This document shows, one piece after another, positions 1-8,079 of a stretch of 64,000 bases of DNA (position 1 is the first letter of the stretch; every line of letters begins with the position of its first letter). Source of the stretch: Nodularia sp. NIES-3585 (GTDB taxonomy: Bacteria > Cyanobacteriota > Cyanobacteriia > Cyanobacteriales > Nostocaceae); assembly GCF_002218065.1 (NCBI RefSeq), contig NZ_BDUB01000001.1, positions 1,806,711-1,870,710 on the forward strand. The letters are read 5' to 3'. Both the position numbers and the translations under genes were made by a program. Below the pieces are notes generated by a model, which saw only the letters and a program-made list of their open reading frames with translations, was not told the DNA's origin and made no database searches.

Positions 1-115
1 TTTAGATCGAGGCTTACTTGTCGAAAGCGGCACTCACGAAGAATTAATTGCCAGAAAAGGTCATTACTTCTATCTCAACCAGCAACAACTGGCTCAAACA
101 GCGCAAACAGCTTAA
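1..115 (+). CDS. ABC transporter, C-terminal end only (partial)
   Basis: An open frame enters from the left edge and ends with TAA at 113-115, giving about 37 residues. The visible part reads DRGLLVESGTHEELI, the typical segment after the H-loop of an ABC ATPase (the G-x-H-x-E-L pattern), followed by a Gln-rich tail. The next gene encodes an HlyD-type adaptor, so this is most likely the ATPase/permease of a type I or peptide-export system. Many such exporters of double-glycine peptides carry an N-terminal C39 protease domain. That part lies outside the window, so its presence here is unknown. Confidence 0.75.
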   Translation, partial: LDRGLLVESGTHEELIARKGHYFYLNQQQLAQTAQTA

Positions 116-131
116 AAACTTGGGAAGAAAT

Positions 132-171
132 GGGGAGTAGGGAGTAGGGAGTAGGGAGTAGGGACTGGGGA
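132..171 (+). repeat. Short tandem heptamer repeat (GGGAGTA type)
   Basis: Tandem GGGAGTA-like units lie between the ABC transporter and the HlyD gene. Related G-rich heptamer repeats occur at 9132-9155, 24485-24515 and 45773-45810. Such repeats are characteristic of heterocystous cyanobacteria. No function is visible. Confidence 0.8.
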
Positions 172-250
172 CTAAGAAAATGTTTTCCTTGTTCTTGATA
201 TCCAATACCCAATCCCCAATCCCTATAGAAACTGAACTGTTGAATTACTT

Positions 251-1798
251 ATGCCAAACCCATCTCAAAATTTATCATCCGTCGTTGCCATACCAAAGCA
301 AGACCAAAATAACCAGGTTGAAAACTCTAGTGCTGTTGTTAAATATCAGACAGAGGTAGAAAACGAAGCCAATGATTGGTTTTACGGCACAGAAGAACTG
401 CTAGATGCTTTACCAAGGCTCTGGACACGTTCCATGCTGTACTTTCTGTTAGTATTTGCGTCTATTATTTTACCTTGGTCGATGCTCACCAAAATTGATG
501 AAACTGGAAGCGCTAGAGGACGTTTAGAACCCAAAGGCGCGACGCATCAATTAGGTATTCCAGTTCCTGGGACTGTGAAAGCTGTCAATGTTCAAGAAGG
601 CGCGATGGTTAAAGCCGGACAGGTTTTGCTCGAATTGGATTCTGATGTGCTGGAACAAGATTTGCAACAGAGACAAACACAATTGCAAGGGTTAAGCGAT
701 CGCCAAGCGCAACTCAAGCTGCTGCAAAACCAATTGATGCTGGCGATCAACATCCAAGAACAGCAAAATCAAGCCCAAGAATTAGAAAAAATGTCTCAAG
801 TCAATCAGGCGCGACAAAACCTGGATGCGAGACAGAGTTCATCTAATTTACAAAGGTTAGAAAGACAAGCTTTAGTTGAACAAGCTCGACAGAATATTAA
901 TTCTACCCAGACGGCTGAGAAGTTAGTCAATAGTCGTTTTAACAGAGATGTCGCCGAAGTTGCACGCTATCGTGAACTGTTCGAGCAGGGTGCAATTCCG
1001 CAAATTCAACTTGTGGAATTAGAAAAGACAGCAGAGGAAAGCCAACGCTTGCATTTACAAGCACAATCTGACGTTACCCAAGCTCAACTGCGTTTAAGAG
1101 AAGAAACGAGCCGCTATCAGGCGACTATGAGTCAAGTTGATGCGGATATTCAGCAAGCAAAACTACGCCTCCAAGAACAAGAAAGCAGCTATCAAAGCGT
1201 TGTCCAAGCCGGTAAGTTAGCGGTGCTGAGAAGCCAGGAACAACTCAAAGATATGGAAACCCAAATTACTAGCCTGGATTCAGAAATAGCTCAAACCAAG
1301 AGCCAGATAGAATCTTTGCAGATTCAACTTCAACAACGAGTAGTGCGATCGCCTATTGATGGCATAGTTTTTGAGTTACCCATCACCAAACCAGGGCCTG
1401 TGGTAGACCCAGGACAAATCATTGCCCAAATTGCGCCAGAAAATAGTACATTGATTTTGAAAGCGCAGATACCCAGCCAAAACAGTGGTTTCTTAGAAGA
1501 GGGAATGCCAGTCAAAATCAAGTTTGATGCCTATCCCTATCAAGATTATGGCGTGTTAGAAGGGCGTGTGAGTTGGATTGCACCTAACTCCAGAGTACAG
1601 TCTAGCAACCAAGGCAGTATAGATACTTATGATTTAGATATCACCCTAGATCAAGCTTATGTACAAGCTGCTAACCAACGCGTTACTTTAACCCCCGGTC
1701 AGACAGCCACCGCAGAGGTAGTTATTCGTCAACGCCGAGTCATTGATTTCATCTTAGATCCCTTTAAGAAATTGCAACAAGGCGGTCTAGAACTTTAG
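251..1798 (+). CDS. HlyD-family membrane fusion / periplasmic adaptor protein
   Basis: This 515-residue protein should bridge the inner-membrane ABC exporter and an outer-membrane channel of a type I secretion system. A cytosolic N-terminus of about 60 residues precedes one membrane segment at about 61-79 (SMLYFLLVFASIILPWSML). A biotinyl-lipoyl-like half (GTVKAVNVQEGAMVKAGQVL) follows, then a long Gln/Glu-rich coiled coil at about 130-370, the second lipoyl half (VVRSPIDGIVFELP) and a C-terminal beta-barrel region. It lies 135 bp behind the ABC transporter end and upstream of a parvulin gene on the same strand. The opposite strand carries candidate exported peptides at 6.3-9.7 kb, so I infer this is their exporter. 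Confidence 0.9.
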   Translation: MPNPSQNLSSVVAIPKQDQNNQVENSSAVVKYQTEVENEANDWFYGTEELLDALPRLWTRSMLYFLLVFASIILPWSMLTKIDETGSARGRLEPKGATHQLGIPVPGTVKAVNVQEGAMVKAGQVLLELDSDVLEQDLQQRQTQLQGLSDRQAQLKLLQNQLMLAINIQEQQNQAQELEKMSQVNQARQNLDARQSSSNLQRLERQALVEQARQNINSTQTAEKLVNSRFNRDVAEVARYRELFEQGAIPQIQLVELEKTAEESQRLHLQAQSDVTQAQLRLREETSRYQATMSQVDADIQQAKLRLQEQESSYQSVVQAGKLAVLRSQEQLKDMETQITSLDSEIAQTKSQIESLQIQLQQRVVRSPIDGIVFELPITKPGPVVDPGQIIAQIAPENSTLILKAQIPSQNSGFLEEGMPVKIKFDAYPYQDYGVLEGRVSWIAPNSRVQSSNQGSIDTYDLDITLDQAYVQAANQRVTLTPGQTATAEVVIRQRRVIDFILDPFKKLQQGGLEL

Positions 1799-2138
1799 TC
1801 TTGTAGTAGCGTAACACCAATAATTTGGGGCAAAAAACGTAGCTTGGGTTTCCTGTGGTCAACCCAACATCTTTGCCAGGGCTAGACGCAAGATATTTGT
1901 GATTAACAATCACCCCTATTTTAGAGACTTAAAACTTGTAAAATAGGGGAATATTTCTCATGTTTTTTCACAAAACACAGAAGAATAATGGTAATTTTAA
2001 ATAGGCTTAATTAAAATATTAAAACTATCATTAGATAGAGACGTTAAACCATATATCAAGCAAAGATGATTAATAAGATACTGGCTTGCAAACAGTCAAT
2101 ACTAATTTTAATTAGTTACTAATTGGAGGATTTCAATT
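1799..2138. other. Intergenic region between the HlyD and PPIase genes
   Basis: This 340-bp gap is AT-rich. It contains a perfect 10-bp inverted repeat (CCCCTATTTT at 1913-1922 and AAAATAGGGG at 1940-1949) that could end the exporter transcript or stabilise it. The PPIase has a strong ribosome binding site GGAGG at 2125-2129. No gene is seen. Confidence 0.5.
1913..1949 (+). terminator. Hairpin downstream of the HlyD gene
   Basis: The 10-bp perfect arms are separated by 17 bases. The T-run expected for a classical intrinsic terminator is weak, so this may instead be an mRNA-stabilising hairpin. Confidence 0.4.
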
Positions 2139-2921
2139 ATGTCAAATATTTTAAAAGTTTCGGCTGAAGAGATTATTTACTATATAAAGATGGCTTGCCA
2201 AATACCTGGAATATTAGAAGCGATCGCTACGCAAAAGATTATTGCAGAAGCCGCCGATAAAGCAGGAATTGAAATCACAACAGAGGAACTGCAAACAGCA
2301 GCAGATGGACTTCGTTTAGCTAACCGACTACTCAAAGCAGAAGATACCTGGGCTTGGTTAGAAAAACATCATCTTTCTCTAGATGACTTAGAAGAAATAG
2401 CCAAAATCAACCTCACATCGTCCAAATTAGCCAATCATTTATTTGCAGACCAAATCGAACCATTCTTTTATGCACACCAACCCAAATATTTTGGTGCAGT
2501 AACTTATGAAGTTATCTTAGATGATGAAGATTTAGCCTTAGAACTATTTTATGCCCTCCAAGAAGGCGAAATCAGCTTCCAAGAAATCGCTCGTCAATAC
2601 ATCCAAAATCCCGAAACACGTCGCGCCGGTGGCTATCAGGGAGTCCGCCGCCGTACAGACTTCAGAGCCGAGATTGCAGCCGCAGTTTTCGCCGTTACTC
2701 CCCCGCAAATCCTCAAACCAATCATCACACCCAAAGGAGCGCATATAATCGCCGTCGAGGAAATAATCAAACCAGAATTAGATGACAACTTGCGTTTTCA
2801 AATTATGGGAGACTTTTTTAGCAATTGGTTACAGCAACAAATAGCCACAGTAGAAATTGTCGCCAATCTTCAAGACAATACTAAAACTCAAACATCAAAT
2901 AACCTACTCAAACCAGCATAA
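2139..2921 (+). CDS. Parvulin-type (PpiC/SurA-like) peptidyl-prolyl isomerase
   Basis: This 260-residue protein has an N-terminal helical SurA-like region (about 10-110) and a PpiC-type rotamase domain (about 115-215) containing FQEIARQY, AGGYQG and the closing ITPKGAHIIAVEE. No signal peptide or membrane segment is visible, so it is probably cytoplasmic. The ATG at 2139 is supported by GGAGG 9 bases upstream. In cyanobacteria, soluble parvulins of this type are often encoded beside ABC/HlyD exporters, where they may assist maturation or presentation of the exported peptide. That role is an inference from position. Confidence 0.85.
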   Translation: MSNILKVSAEEIIYYIKMACQIPGILEAIATQKIIAEAADKAGIEITTEELQTAADGLRLANRLLKAEDTWAWLEKHHLSLDDLEEIAKINLTSSKLANHLFADQIEPFFYAHQPKYFGAVTYEVILDDEDLALELFYALQEGEISFQEIARQYIQNPETRRAGGYQGVRRRTDFRAEIAAAVFAVTPPQILKPIITPKGAHIIAVEEIIKPELDDNLRFQIMGDFFSNWLQQQIATVEIVANLQDNTKTQTSNNLLKPA

Positions 2922-3129
2922 TTGTCAAAAATAACTGATTGAAAATTGTTAGTAGGGTGTGTTATGCCGTAGGCTAACGCACCTTAAATTGTTGACACTA
3001 AAGCCGAGTTTTTACGGTGCATTGCGCTACATTAAAAGTCCCTAACATAGCTTGAAATATTAGTGCCGCCTGATTTATTGTGGTTGACTAAGTGAAGTAA
3101 TCTAAAAATATTGTAATTTAGCTCGTCAT

Positions 3130-3172
3130 AAGGGCTTTAGCCCTTAACTCAGGACTAAAGTCCTGACTACAA
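3130..3172. repeat. Dispersed palindromic repeat (copy 1)
   Basis: Two adjacent palindromes, AAGGGCTTTAGCCCTT and AGGACTAAAGTCCT. A related arrangement is at 55800-55845 (AGGGACTGAAGTCCCT and AGTAAAGTCCTGACTAC). It is a repeated intergenic element of unknown function. Confidence 0.6.
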
Positions 3173-3242
3173 ACCTTTAATTATTTACGATAACTTACTT
3201 AACACAGCTAAAATAATAGCATCCCAAATTTGCAAGTTCAAG

Positions 3243-3303
3243 GTACATCTTAGCCCCCTCATCGCTTGCGGGGAGGGGGTTGGGGGTGGGGTTTTTGTAC
3301 CTC
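3243..3303. repeat. G-rich dispersed repeat (inverted partner at 39057-39118)
   Basis: The segment containing ATCGCTTGCG, GAGGGGGTTGG and TTTTTGTACCTCA reappears in reverse complement at 39057-39118. Both copies are intergenic. Confidence 0.6.
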
Positions 3304-3565
3304 ATAATACCGAAAAGTGCTGTAGGTTTTTTACATCAGTCTTCTATGTTTTTACCAAATTGGGATGCTCCCAAATAATGCCAAAACTGTACGTTGGATT
3401 GACGTAACGAAACCCAACATCATTGGCAGTTAGCCACGCTACGCTAAGGGCGAATATAATATGGCTACGCTTCGCGTTAGCGATACGCTACTACACAGGC
3501 ATGACGCGTAGTGGCTTCCCGGAGGGAAGTCCACCTGAGTGGACTAATGAAAAAATGGGTTTTTT

Positions 3566-3583
3566 AACCCGCGCAGGCGGGTT
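3566..3583. terminator. GC-rich hairpin AACCCGC/GCGGGTT
   Basis: A 7-bp stem with a 4-base loop, flanked by T-rich sequence, lies between two convergent genes. It could act as a bidirectional terminator or be part of a repeat. Confidence 0.45.
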
Positions 3584-3666
3584 TAGTTTGTATAGCCGCG
3601 ACTTCTAGTCGCCAGGGCTGTAATAAATTAGTCTTTTCAAACACCCTCTTAAATTAAAACATGAGA

Positions 3667-3724
3667 AAACCCGGTTTTATTCTATGCCTTCTCAGTGATA
3701 TAAGATAGGCTAAAAACCGGATTT
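3667..3724 (-). terminator. Hairpin downstream of the HopA1-like gene
   Basis: Arms CCGGTTTT (3671-3678) and AAAACCGG (3713-3720) enclose a 34-base loop with further partial pairing. It lies about 60 bp past the stop codon of the minus-strand HopA1-like gene and may end the kinase/lyase transcript. Confidence 0.45.
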
Positions 3725-3780
3725 ATTCACTTTAAAAAATGACTAGAATCTGTTATCTAACAAATAAACCAATCCCCAGA

Positions 3781-4887
3781 TCAAAACTGCAAAGAAGTAA
3801 AGATATCTTCAGACTTGGGATTGAGATAAGGACGTTGCAATTCAATTTCCAGCATAGAGAAATGTTTCAGAATAGCTTCTAACCTACCTGCTGGCGTATC
3901 ATTATCTTGCTGCCAAACATCAAGTAAAGCATTAGCAATAATTTGGCAACGGTTCATCCCAAAACTTTCTCTGTCTGTGAATTTGCTATTTGGTTCTTCA
4001 GCAAGAGCTAACCCTGGCGCTAGTAATTTGGTAAACAAAGGCACTGTTTCACCAAAATGTGATCGATTTTCTGTATACACACGTTCTAATACTGGACGGA
4101 CAACCTCATAGTTGTGTTTGTCAAAGTAAAGCACTGCTGAGTCACAACGTCCATAATCTGAAGGATTATATAGCGCTTTAAATGTAAAGGAAATTGGCAG
4201 AGCATTGAGTTGGGTAGTCAAACCATCCATCACAGCAACAGCGCCGTCTGGGGATAAATTAAAGTAGATCCTGACTATTTCTTGCTCACCATGAGCAGCT
4301 GCATTGCCAACTGCCATATAGAATCCATTTTGCACCACATTCTTGGGCAGTTTGATGGGAACTAAACTACCGATAGTCACAGCTTTATCTTCTGGTCGCA
4401 AGTGAATATCACGCTCAATGTGTACAGTTAAACCACCTTTATGCACTGCTAAAGCGCCATCTGTTTCTTCTTTGACTACCAGCCAATCGTTGCTCAAGTA
4501 GCCTTCACCTCTGTTGCTTTCATGTAAGCGGTCATAAAAACCGATATCGACACCCAAAAAGCTATTATTTTCTAAATCCTGATTCAATACTACATTTGTT
4601 GACTCTCCATTTGATGGTAAATTGAGTTCCTCTTGTAAAGAACCGTTGTAGTAGACACCATAAAGAAAACTACGCAGTTGCAGAGCTAAATACTTGTTCT
4701 GGAGGTCTAAAGGCAATTTTTGAAAGCGGGAAACTGCTTGCTCAGTTAATTCTAAGCTTTTATAGTTTGGGTGCTTAATACAATAATGGGAAACGATTTC
4801 AATTTTATGAATAATGTCTTGTATTGATGTCTGCAAAGGTTCAGGAATAGTAGCTAATTGAGTTTGTAGCGAATCCAATAGTTGCAT
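3781..4887 (-). CDS. HopA1-family protein, predicted phospho-Ser/Thr lyase of a RiPP dehydratase
   Basis: This 368-residue protein has the signature blocks of the HopA1 family: FKALYNP (236-242), YGRCDSAVLYF (245-255) and ESFGMNRCQIIANAL near 318-332. HopA1 relatives act as the lyase half of split dehydratases in class V lanthipeptide and thioamitide pathways. There a separate kinase phosphorylates Ser/Thr of the precursor and the HopA1 partner removes phosphate to leave dehydroamino acids. The kinase partner lies directly upstream (4969-6150) and candidate precursors follow at 6.3-9.7 kb, all on the same strand. The family call is strong. The lyase role here is inferred from family and neighbours. 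The ribosome binding site (AGGCAAT) is weak. Confidence 0.85.
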   Translation of the reverse strand: MQLLDSLQTQLATIPEPLQTSIQDIIHKIEIVSHYCIKHPNYKSLELTEQAVSRFQKLPLDLQNKYLALQLRSFLYGVYYNGSLQEELNLPSNGESTNVVLNQDLENNSFLGVDIGFYDRLHESNRGEGYLSNDWLVVKEETDGALAVHKGGLTVHIERDIHLRPEDKAVTIGSLVPIKLPKNVVQNGFYMAVGNAAAHGEQEIVRIYFNLSPDGAVAVMDGLTTQLNALPISFTFKALYNPSDYGRCDSAVLYFDKHNYEVVRPVLERVYTENRSHFGETVPLFTKLLAPGLALAEEPNSKFTDRESFGMNRCQIIANALLDVWQQDNDTPAGRLEAILKHFSMLEIELQRPYLNPKSEDIFTSLQF

Positions 4888-4932
4888 AAGAGATTGCCTG
4901 TAAATAAGAGCGTGTGATGAAAAACTTGTAGA

Positions 4933-4950
4933 GACGCGATAAATCGCGTC
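4933..4950. repeat. Hairpin GACGCGAT-AA-ATCGCGTC between kinase and lyase genes
   Basis: A perfect 8-bp stem sits in the 81-bp gap between the kinase stop and lyase start. A longer version is at 9949-9974, so this is a dispersed palindrome. It could attenuate lyase expression relative to the kinase. Confidence 0.5.
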
Positions 4951-4968
4951 TTTAAAGGCTAATAAGCT

Positions 4969-6150
4969 TTAGCGTGTGGGGGAATATCTGGTGGGGGTTA
5001 AATCGCAAGCATCCATACCAAAAATAGTTGGGATGGATACTTCTGGACGACACAATAAACTCTTGGCAACTTGCAGCATACTGATACCAGGATTACCAAA
5101 GGTTTTTTCGTGCTGGAGTGTGGCTTGAATCGATTGAATTAAACCTAAACCGCAAAACTGCACGACTCGCCGTAAGAAATCAGGACGATGCTCTAAAATT
5201 TCGGGGAATTCAGCCAAATAAGCCTTAACCAATGCAGCAAGTGAAGGACGCAGTGATTGCAAAGGCGTTGTAGCTAAACGTAAAGACTCTTCAATTTCCA
5301 TTCCTTTACCGACAACTACGCTATATAGCCACAATTGCAGGTAACTGGAGAGCAATGAGCCTAAATCAATAGCTGGATCTCCCCAAGAACAGCGTTCCCA
5401 GTCAATTAATCGAATCATGCTTTGGTCTGAGGACGAGCTATTTAAATTCACATCTTGCCAATTTAAGGAGATGAGAATGTTGTTTAGCTTCATGTCGTTA
5501 TGAGTCAAACAGAAGGGAGTGTAAGAACTACCTAACTCTGCGATCGCTTGACCCAAACTGTCGTAACGTTGATATAGAGCAAAGAATTTTAACCCATCAG
5601 CCGGAACATTACCAAAGATTTCCGGCGTAATTCTATCCATTTTCTGATTGAGTTTTGGTGCATTTTGACTCGGTGCATCCTGGGAGTTTTCAAAAAATTC
5701 CCGATACTCAGGACGTTGAATACTGACGCGATGAATTAATGCGAGAATAGTACCGATTTTTGTCGCCACCTGTGTAGGAAAGATGTTTTCCTTTGTGTAG
5801 AAATCCGCAACATCCCGGTAATTGCTGAGATAGTTAAAAATAATGATCGAATTTTCGGCATCAAAATGTACTGCTTCCGATAGCAAAGGGCTAACATAGC
5901 TAAGTTCCGGGTTTTTTTGTAAAAACTCATGAATTCGCCATTCCTGCACAAACTCACCCGCAGTTTTTCCTTCTCGATTATGACGCTCTTGCTTAACTAA
6001 AAGTTTTTTATTCTCAGATAAGCTGAGTAATAAGTTAAAGTTTTTCGCAGGTTTTAGTTCAATATTACTCGATGAACGTTCTTCTTCAGTACATAATCCC
6101 AGAGGAATTAGGTAGTCAAAAACATTTTGATAGCTTAATAAAAATGGCAT
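4969..6150 (-). CDS. APH-fold kinase, predicted Ser/Thr kinase half of a RiPP dehydratase
   Basis: This 393-residue member of the aminoglycoside phosphotransferase/choline kinase fold has the catalytic loop THNDMKLNN (H217, N218, D219, N224) and the metal-binding IDWE motif (D250-E252), followed by GDPAIDLGSLL. An antibiotic-resistance role is unlikely. In class V lanthipeptide and thioamitide clusters an APH-like kinase is paired with a HopA1 lyase to dehydrate the precursor. Here the pair is adjacent (81 bp apart), co-directional and followed upstream by the peptide array. A GGAG motif lies about 14 bases before the ATG. The protein substrate is inferred. Confidence 0.85.
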   Translation of the reverse strand: MPFLLSYQNVFDYLIPLGLCTEEERSSSNIELKPAKNFNLLLSLSENKKLLVKQERHNREGKTAGEFVQEWRIHEFLQKNPELSYVSPLLSEAVHFDAENSIIIFNYLSNYRDVADFYTKENIFPTQVATKIGTILALIHRVSIQRPEYREFFENSQDAPSQNAPKLNQKMDRITPEIFGNVPADGLKFFALYQRYDSLGQAIAELGSSYTPFCLTHNDMKLNNILISLNWQDVNLNSSSSDQSMIRLIDWERCSWGDPAIDLGSLLSSYLQLWLYSVVVGKGMEIEESLRLATTPLQSLRPSLAALVKAYLAEFPEILEHRPDFLRRVVQFCGLGLIQSIQATLQHEKTFGNPGISMLQVAKSLLCRPEVSIPTIFGMDACDLTPTRYSPTR

Positions 6151-6284
6151 AGCGTTAAATACTCCTCAGTAATGTGAAAACTTGTTGCTGGTTAATCAAA
6201 AAACTGTAAAACCACAGAATTCCGATCCAAGCATTGATTGCACACAACATTTTCTTAGTCATCATGTCAATTTGAACTCAATAA

Positions 6285-6548
6285 TTAGAGCGAGTAAAAA
6301 GGATCATGTGCAAGGTTAAACTCCGAGGGAGTAATAAATGACTGTGCTAGAGAGACAATACTGTAGATAGCAAATACTGATAACATAAAATCCATCAGCC
6401 TATAAGTAAAATTCAGCATTTGATGGAATGCATAGTCAATTTCATATTGATTCCCCCCATATACAGATATAGAAGACATATCTGTTATTTCGATTAAAAA
6501 GCTTTCTGATTCAGTCGGGTGTAGTTCAGAAATTACAATTCCTGCCAT
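6285..6548 (-). CDS. Divergent RiPP precursor-like peptide
   Basis: This 87-residue peptide shares the array pattern with low identity. It starts MAGIVISEL (array: MANITLSEL) and carries ESFLIEITD (array: ESFLNEFSD) and SIS with a GG pair at 31-32. The C-terminal hydrophobic block SVFAIYSIVSLAQSF matches TVYAIGHVTVLAKSF of the array. It has no cysteine. It is the precursor closest to the kinase gene (135 bp) and is separated from the others by a MITE. It may be a diverged member with a different product, or a partner peptide. The ribosome binding site is weak. Confidence 0.7.
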   Translation of the reverse strand: MAGIVISELHPTESESFLIEITDMSSISVYGGNQYEIDYAFHQMLNFTYRLMDFMLSVFAIYSIVSLAQSFITPSEFNLAHDPFYSL

Positions 6549-7000
6549 TTACTTGATTCCCACACAAAATATTGAGTAATGAGTTAATGCAAGCTATAGG
6601 AATCCGATTTGATTATTGAAAAAATCTAAGTATATGTAGGGTGTGTTATGGCTTTAGCCTAACGCACCGTCTTTGTGGGTCTTGGTGCCGTACTCTCCTC
6701 GATCACACACCCTACCTGTGTTTCATAAATCAAATATGAGTCCTATAGTTTTAGTAAGTGTCAGCTTCATCATTAATCAACTTCACTTGTCGAATTACAC
6801 CATATTTTTTTAAATTTGGCTGGCTGTAAGGCTTTTGTTCTTCAAAAACCTGATTAAGATAATAGTTCGCAATCCTACATTATTTGTCAAACCAAAGGGT
6901 TCACATTACTTTTGTATTATGAAGTTATTTTCAGATAGAATTGCTTACTTTTTACCTTTAATCTCAAGACAGCCATCAAGATTAATAGTTAACTACAAAG
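6549..7000. other. Gap holding a MITE and a remnant of an array spacer
   Basis: The 452-bp gap contains a MITE (6594-6748). At about 6945-6995 there is a degenerate copy of the spacer found after each array gene (TTTTTACCTTTAATCTCAAG then AGCCATCAAG). The matching other half of the spacer hairpin is missing. This suggests that at least part of an array cassette was lost here. Confidence 0.5.
6594..6748. mobile_element. MITE, copy 1 (about 155 bp)
   Basis: It is bounded by imperfect 21-bp terminal inverted repeats starting CTATAGGA and ending TCCTATAG (18 of 21 positions match). The interior contains TAGGGTGTGTTATGGCTTTA and a long imperfect palindrome closing with ACACACCCTAC. Copies are at 18925-19046 (right end missing) and 41446-41594. 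There is no coding capacity, so it must be mobilised in trans by a transposase that is not evident here. Confidence 0.8.
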
Positions 7001-7234
7001 CTAGTACCGATAATGCGGTCTACTATATGACTTGGCTACATGAGTAGCATGACCAATGCCATATGTACCAACAAATGTTCCAGCCAATACAGTTAATGTA
7101 AATATGCCGCCGACAACGTTGTATTGACCCTTAGAGCTAGAATCGACATCGCTCAGTTCATGGAGAAAGCTTTCGGAATCGTGGAACAGTTCAGAGCCAG
7201 TAGCGTATAGTTGAGAAAGAGTGATATTTGCCAT
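7001..7234 (-). CDS. RiPP precursor peptide, array member 1 (most divergent of the five)
   Basis: A 77-residue peptide of the tandem family. It has the leader MANITLSQL, the acidic block ELFHDSESFLHELSDVD, then SSSKGQYNVVGG where the other members have SISGG. The C-terminal hydrophobic stretch contains YGIGHATHVAKSYS and ends in the aromatic PHYRY. The cleavage motif is therefore shifted or lost. It has no cysteine. A strong ribosome binding site AGGAGGA precedes the ATG. This could be a decaying or newly diversifying copy. Confidence 0.8.
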   Translation of the reverse strand: MANITLSQLYATGSELFHDSESFLHELSDVDSSSKGQYNVVGGIFTLTVLAGTFVGTYGIGHATHVAKSYSRPHYRY

Positions 7235-7300
7235 GATGTCCTCCTAAAAGACTTGTGAAGACTTGTTTGTTTTCAGTGAAAATCGAGAGCGTTGAATCTG

Positions 7301-7352
7301 TCTGGCTCTTGGGGATGATTGGTAATCAAAGAATGCCTTGCATCCCCAGAGA
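7301..7352 (-). other. Conserved spacer hairpin between array members 2 and 1
   Basis: Arms GGCTCT-TGGGGAT and ATCCCCA-G-AGAGCC pair over 13 bp with one bulge around a loop containing TTGGTAATCA. Equivalent hairpins lie between the other array genes. It may be a processing site, a partial terminator or a recombination footprint of gene duplication. Confidence 0.65.
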
Positions 7353-7382
7353 GCCATTTATTTTAGTTGTTAACCAGAAACC

Positions 7383-7616
7383 TTAGATGACACTTAGACT
7401 GAATGACTTGGCTAATACAGTTACATGGTCAATAGCATATACAAGTACAAAAGCCTCAGCCAACTTGGTCAATGTCGAAGCATTGCTAGCAGCGTAGCTA
7501 GCGTCTGCGCCACCAGAGATGGAATCTACATCGCTGAATTCATTCAAAAAACTTTCAGAATCGTTGAACAATTCAGAACCAGCAGCGTGTAATTCAGAAA
7601 GAGTGATATTTGCCAT
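7383..7616 (-). CDS. RiPP precursor peptide, array member 2
   Basis: A 77-residue peptide with leader MANITLSELHAAGSELF, acidic segment DSESFLNEFSDVDSIS and GG at 35-36. The core has a variable Ala/Ser-rich stretch (ADASYAASNAS) and a conserved block TLTKLAEAFVLVYAI then DHVTVLAKSFS. It has no cysteine. Thr, Ser, Tyr, Asp, His and Lys are the residues available for modification. AGGAGT lies 5' of the ATG. It lies in an array with a repeat length of about 380-425 bp. Confidence 0.85.
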   Translation of the reverse strand: MANITLSELHAAGSELFNDSESFLNEFSDVDSISGGADASYAASNASTLTKLAEAFVLVYAIDHVTVLAKSFSLSVI

Positions 7617-7681
7617 GATGTACTCCTAAAAGACTTGTGAAGACTTGTTTATTGTTGTCAAGATCAAGATGGTGTCTAGTC

Positions 7682-7743
7682 GGCTCTTAGGGATTATTGG
7701 TAATCACATAGATGAGTTTTTACCTTTAATCCCTGAAGAGCCA
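7682..7743 (-). other. Conserved spacer hairpin between array members 3 and 2
   Basis: Arms GGCTCTT-AGGGATTA and TAATCCCT-GAAGAGCC form a near-perfect stem, with the same TTGGTAATCACA loop sequence as the neighbouring spacers. Both arms change together relative to the 7301-7352 copy, so the pairing itself appears conserved. Confidence 0.65.
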
Positions 7744-7769
7744 TCAATCTCAGCAGTTACCCGAAGTCA

Positions 7770-8018
7770 TTAGAATTTACTAAATGACTTGGCTAACACA
7801 GTTACATGACCAATGGCATATACAGTCACAAATGCGCCAGCTAGCTTATTCAGTGTCGTAGGATCGCTGACAGCAACTTGAGCGCCTAATCCACCACCGT
7901 AGCCAATTTGACCACCAGAGATGGAGTCTACATCGCTGAATTCATTCAAAAAACTTTCAGAATCTTGAAACAATTCAGAACCAGCAGCGTTTATTTCGGA
8001 CAGTGTAATATTTGCCAT
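7770..8018 (-). CDS. RiPP precursor peptide, array member 3
   Basis: An 82-residue peptide with leader MANITLSEINAAGSELF, DSESFLNEFSDVD, SISGG (GG at 35-36), a Gly-rich linker (QIGYGGGLGAQVAVSDP) and the conserved block TLNKLAGAFVTVYAIGHV then TVLAKSFSKF. It has no cysteine. The ribosome binding site AGGAG is well placed. Only the linker after GG varies in length between members, while leader and C-terminal helix-like block are nearly constant. Confidence 0.85.
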   Translation of the reverse strand: MANITLSEINAAGSELFQDSESFLNEFSDVDSISGGQIGYGGGLGAQVAVSDPTTLNKLAGAFVTVYAIGHVTVLAKSFSKF

Positions 8019-8079
8019 GATTTTCTCCTAAAAGACTTGTAAGGACTTTGTACAATGAAACTGAAGATTGCTTAGATTA

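Larger units (their letters stand above)
2922..3780. other. Long intergenic region rich in dispersed repeats
   Basis: About 860 bp without a convincing gene separates the convergent PPIase and HopA1-like genes. It holds a fragment of the TAGGGTGTGTTATG repeat family (about 2955-2985), a palindromic AAGGGCTTTAGCCCTT/AGGACTAAAGTCCT block (3130-3172) and a G-rich repeat (3243-3303). It also holds a stretch of TACGCTTCGCGTTAGCG-type short repeats (about 3430-3500) and two hairpins described separately. Confidence 0.7.

Noticed and set aside
3423-3608. 61-codon open frame on the plus strand
   Set aside because: It is built of dispersed short repeats and a terminator-like hairpin and has no family features.
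4969-6150. Aminoglycoside resistance kinase
   Set aside because: The fold is shared, but the neighbouring HopA1 and peptide genes argue for a peptide substrate.
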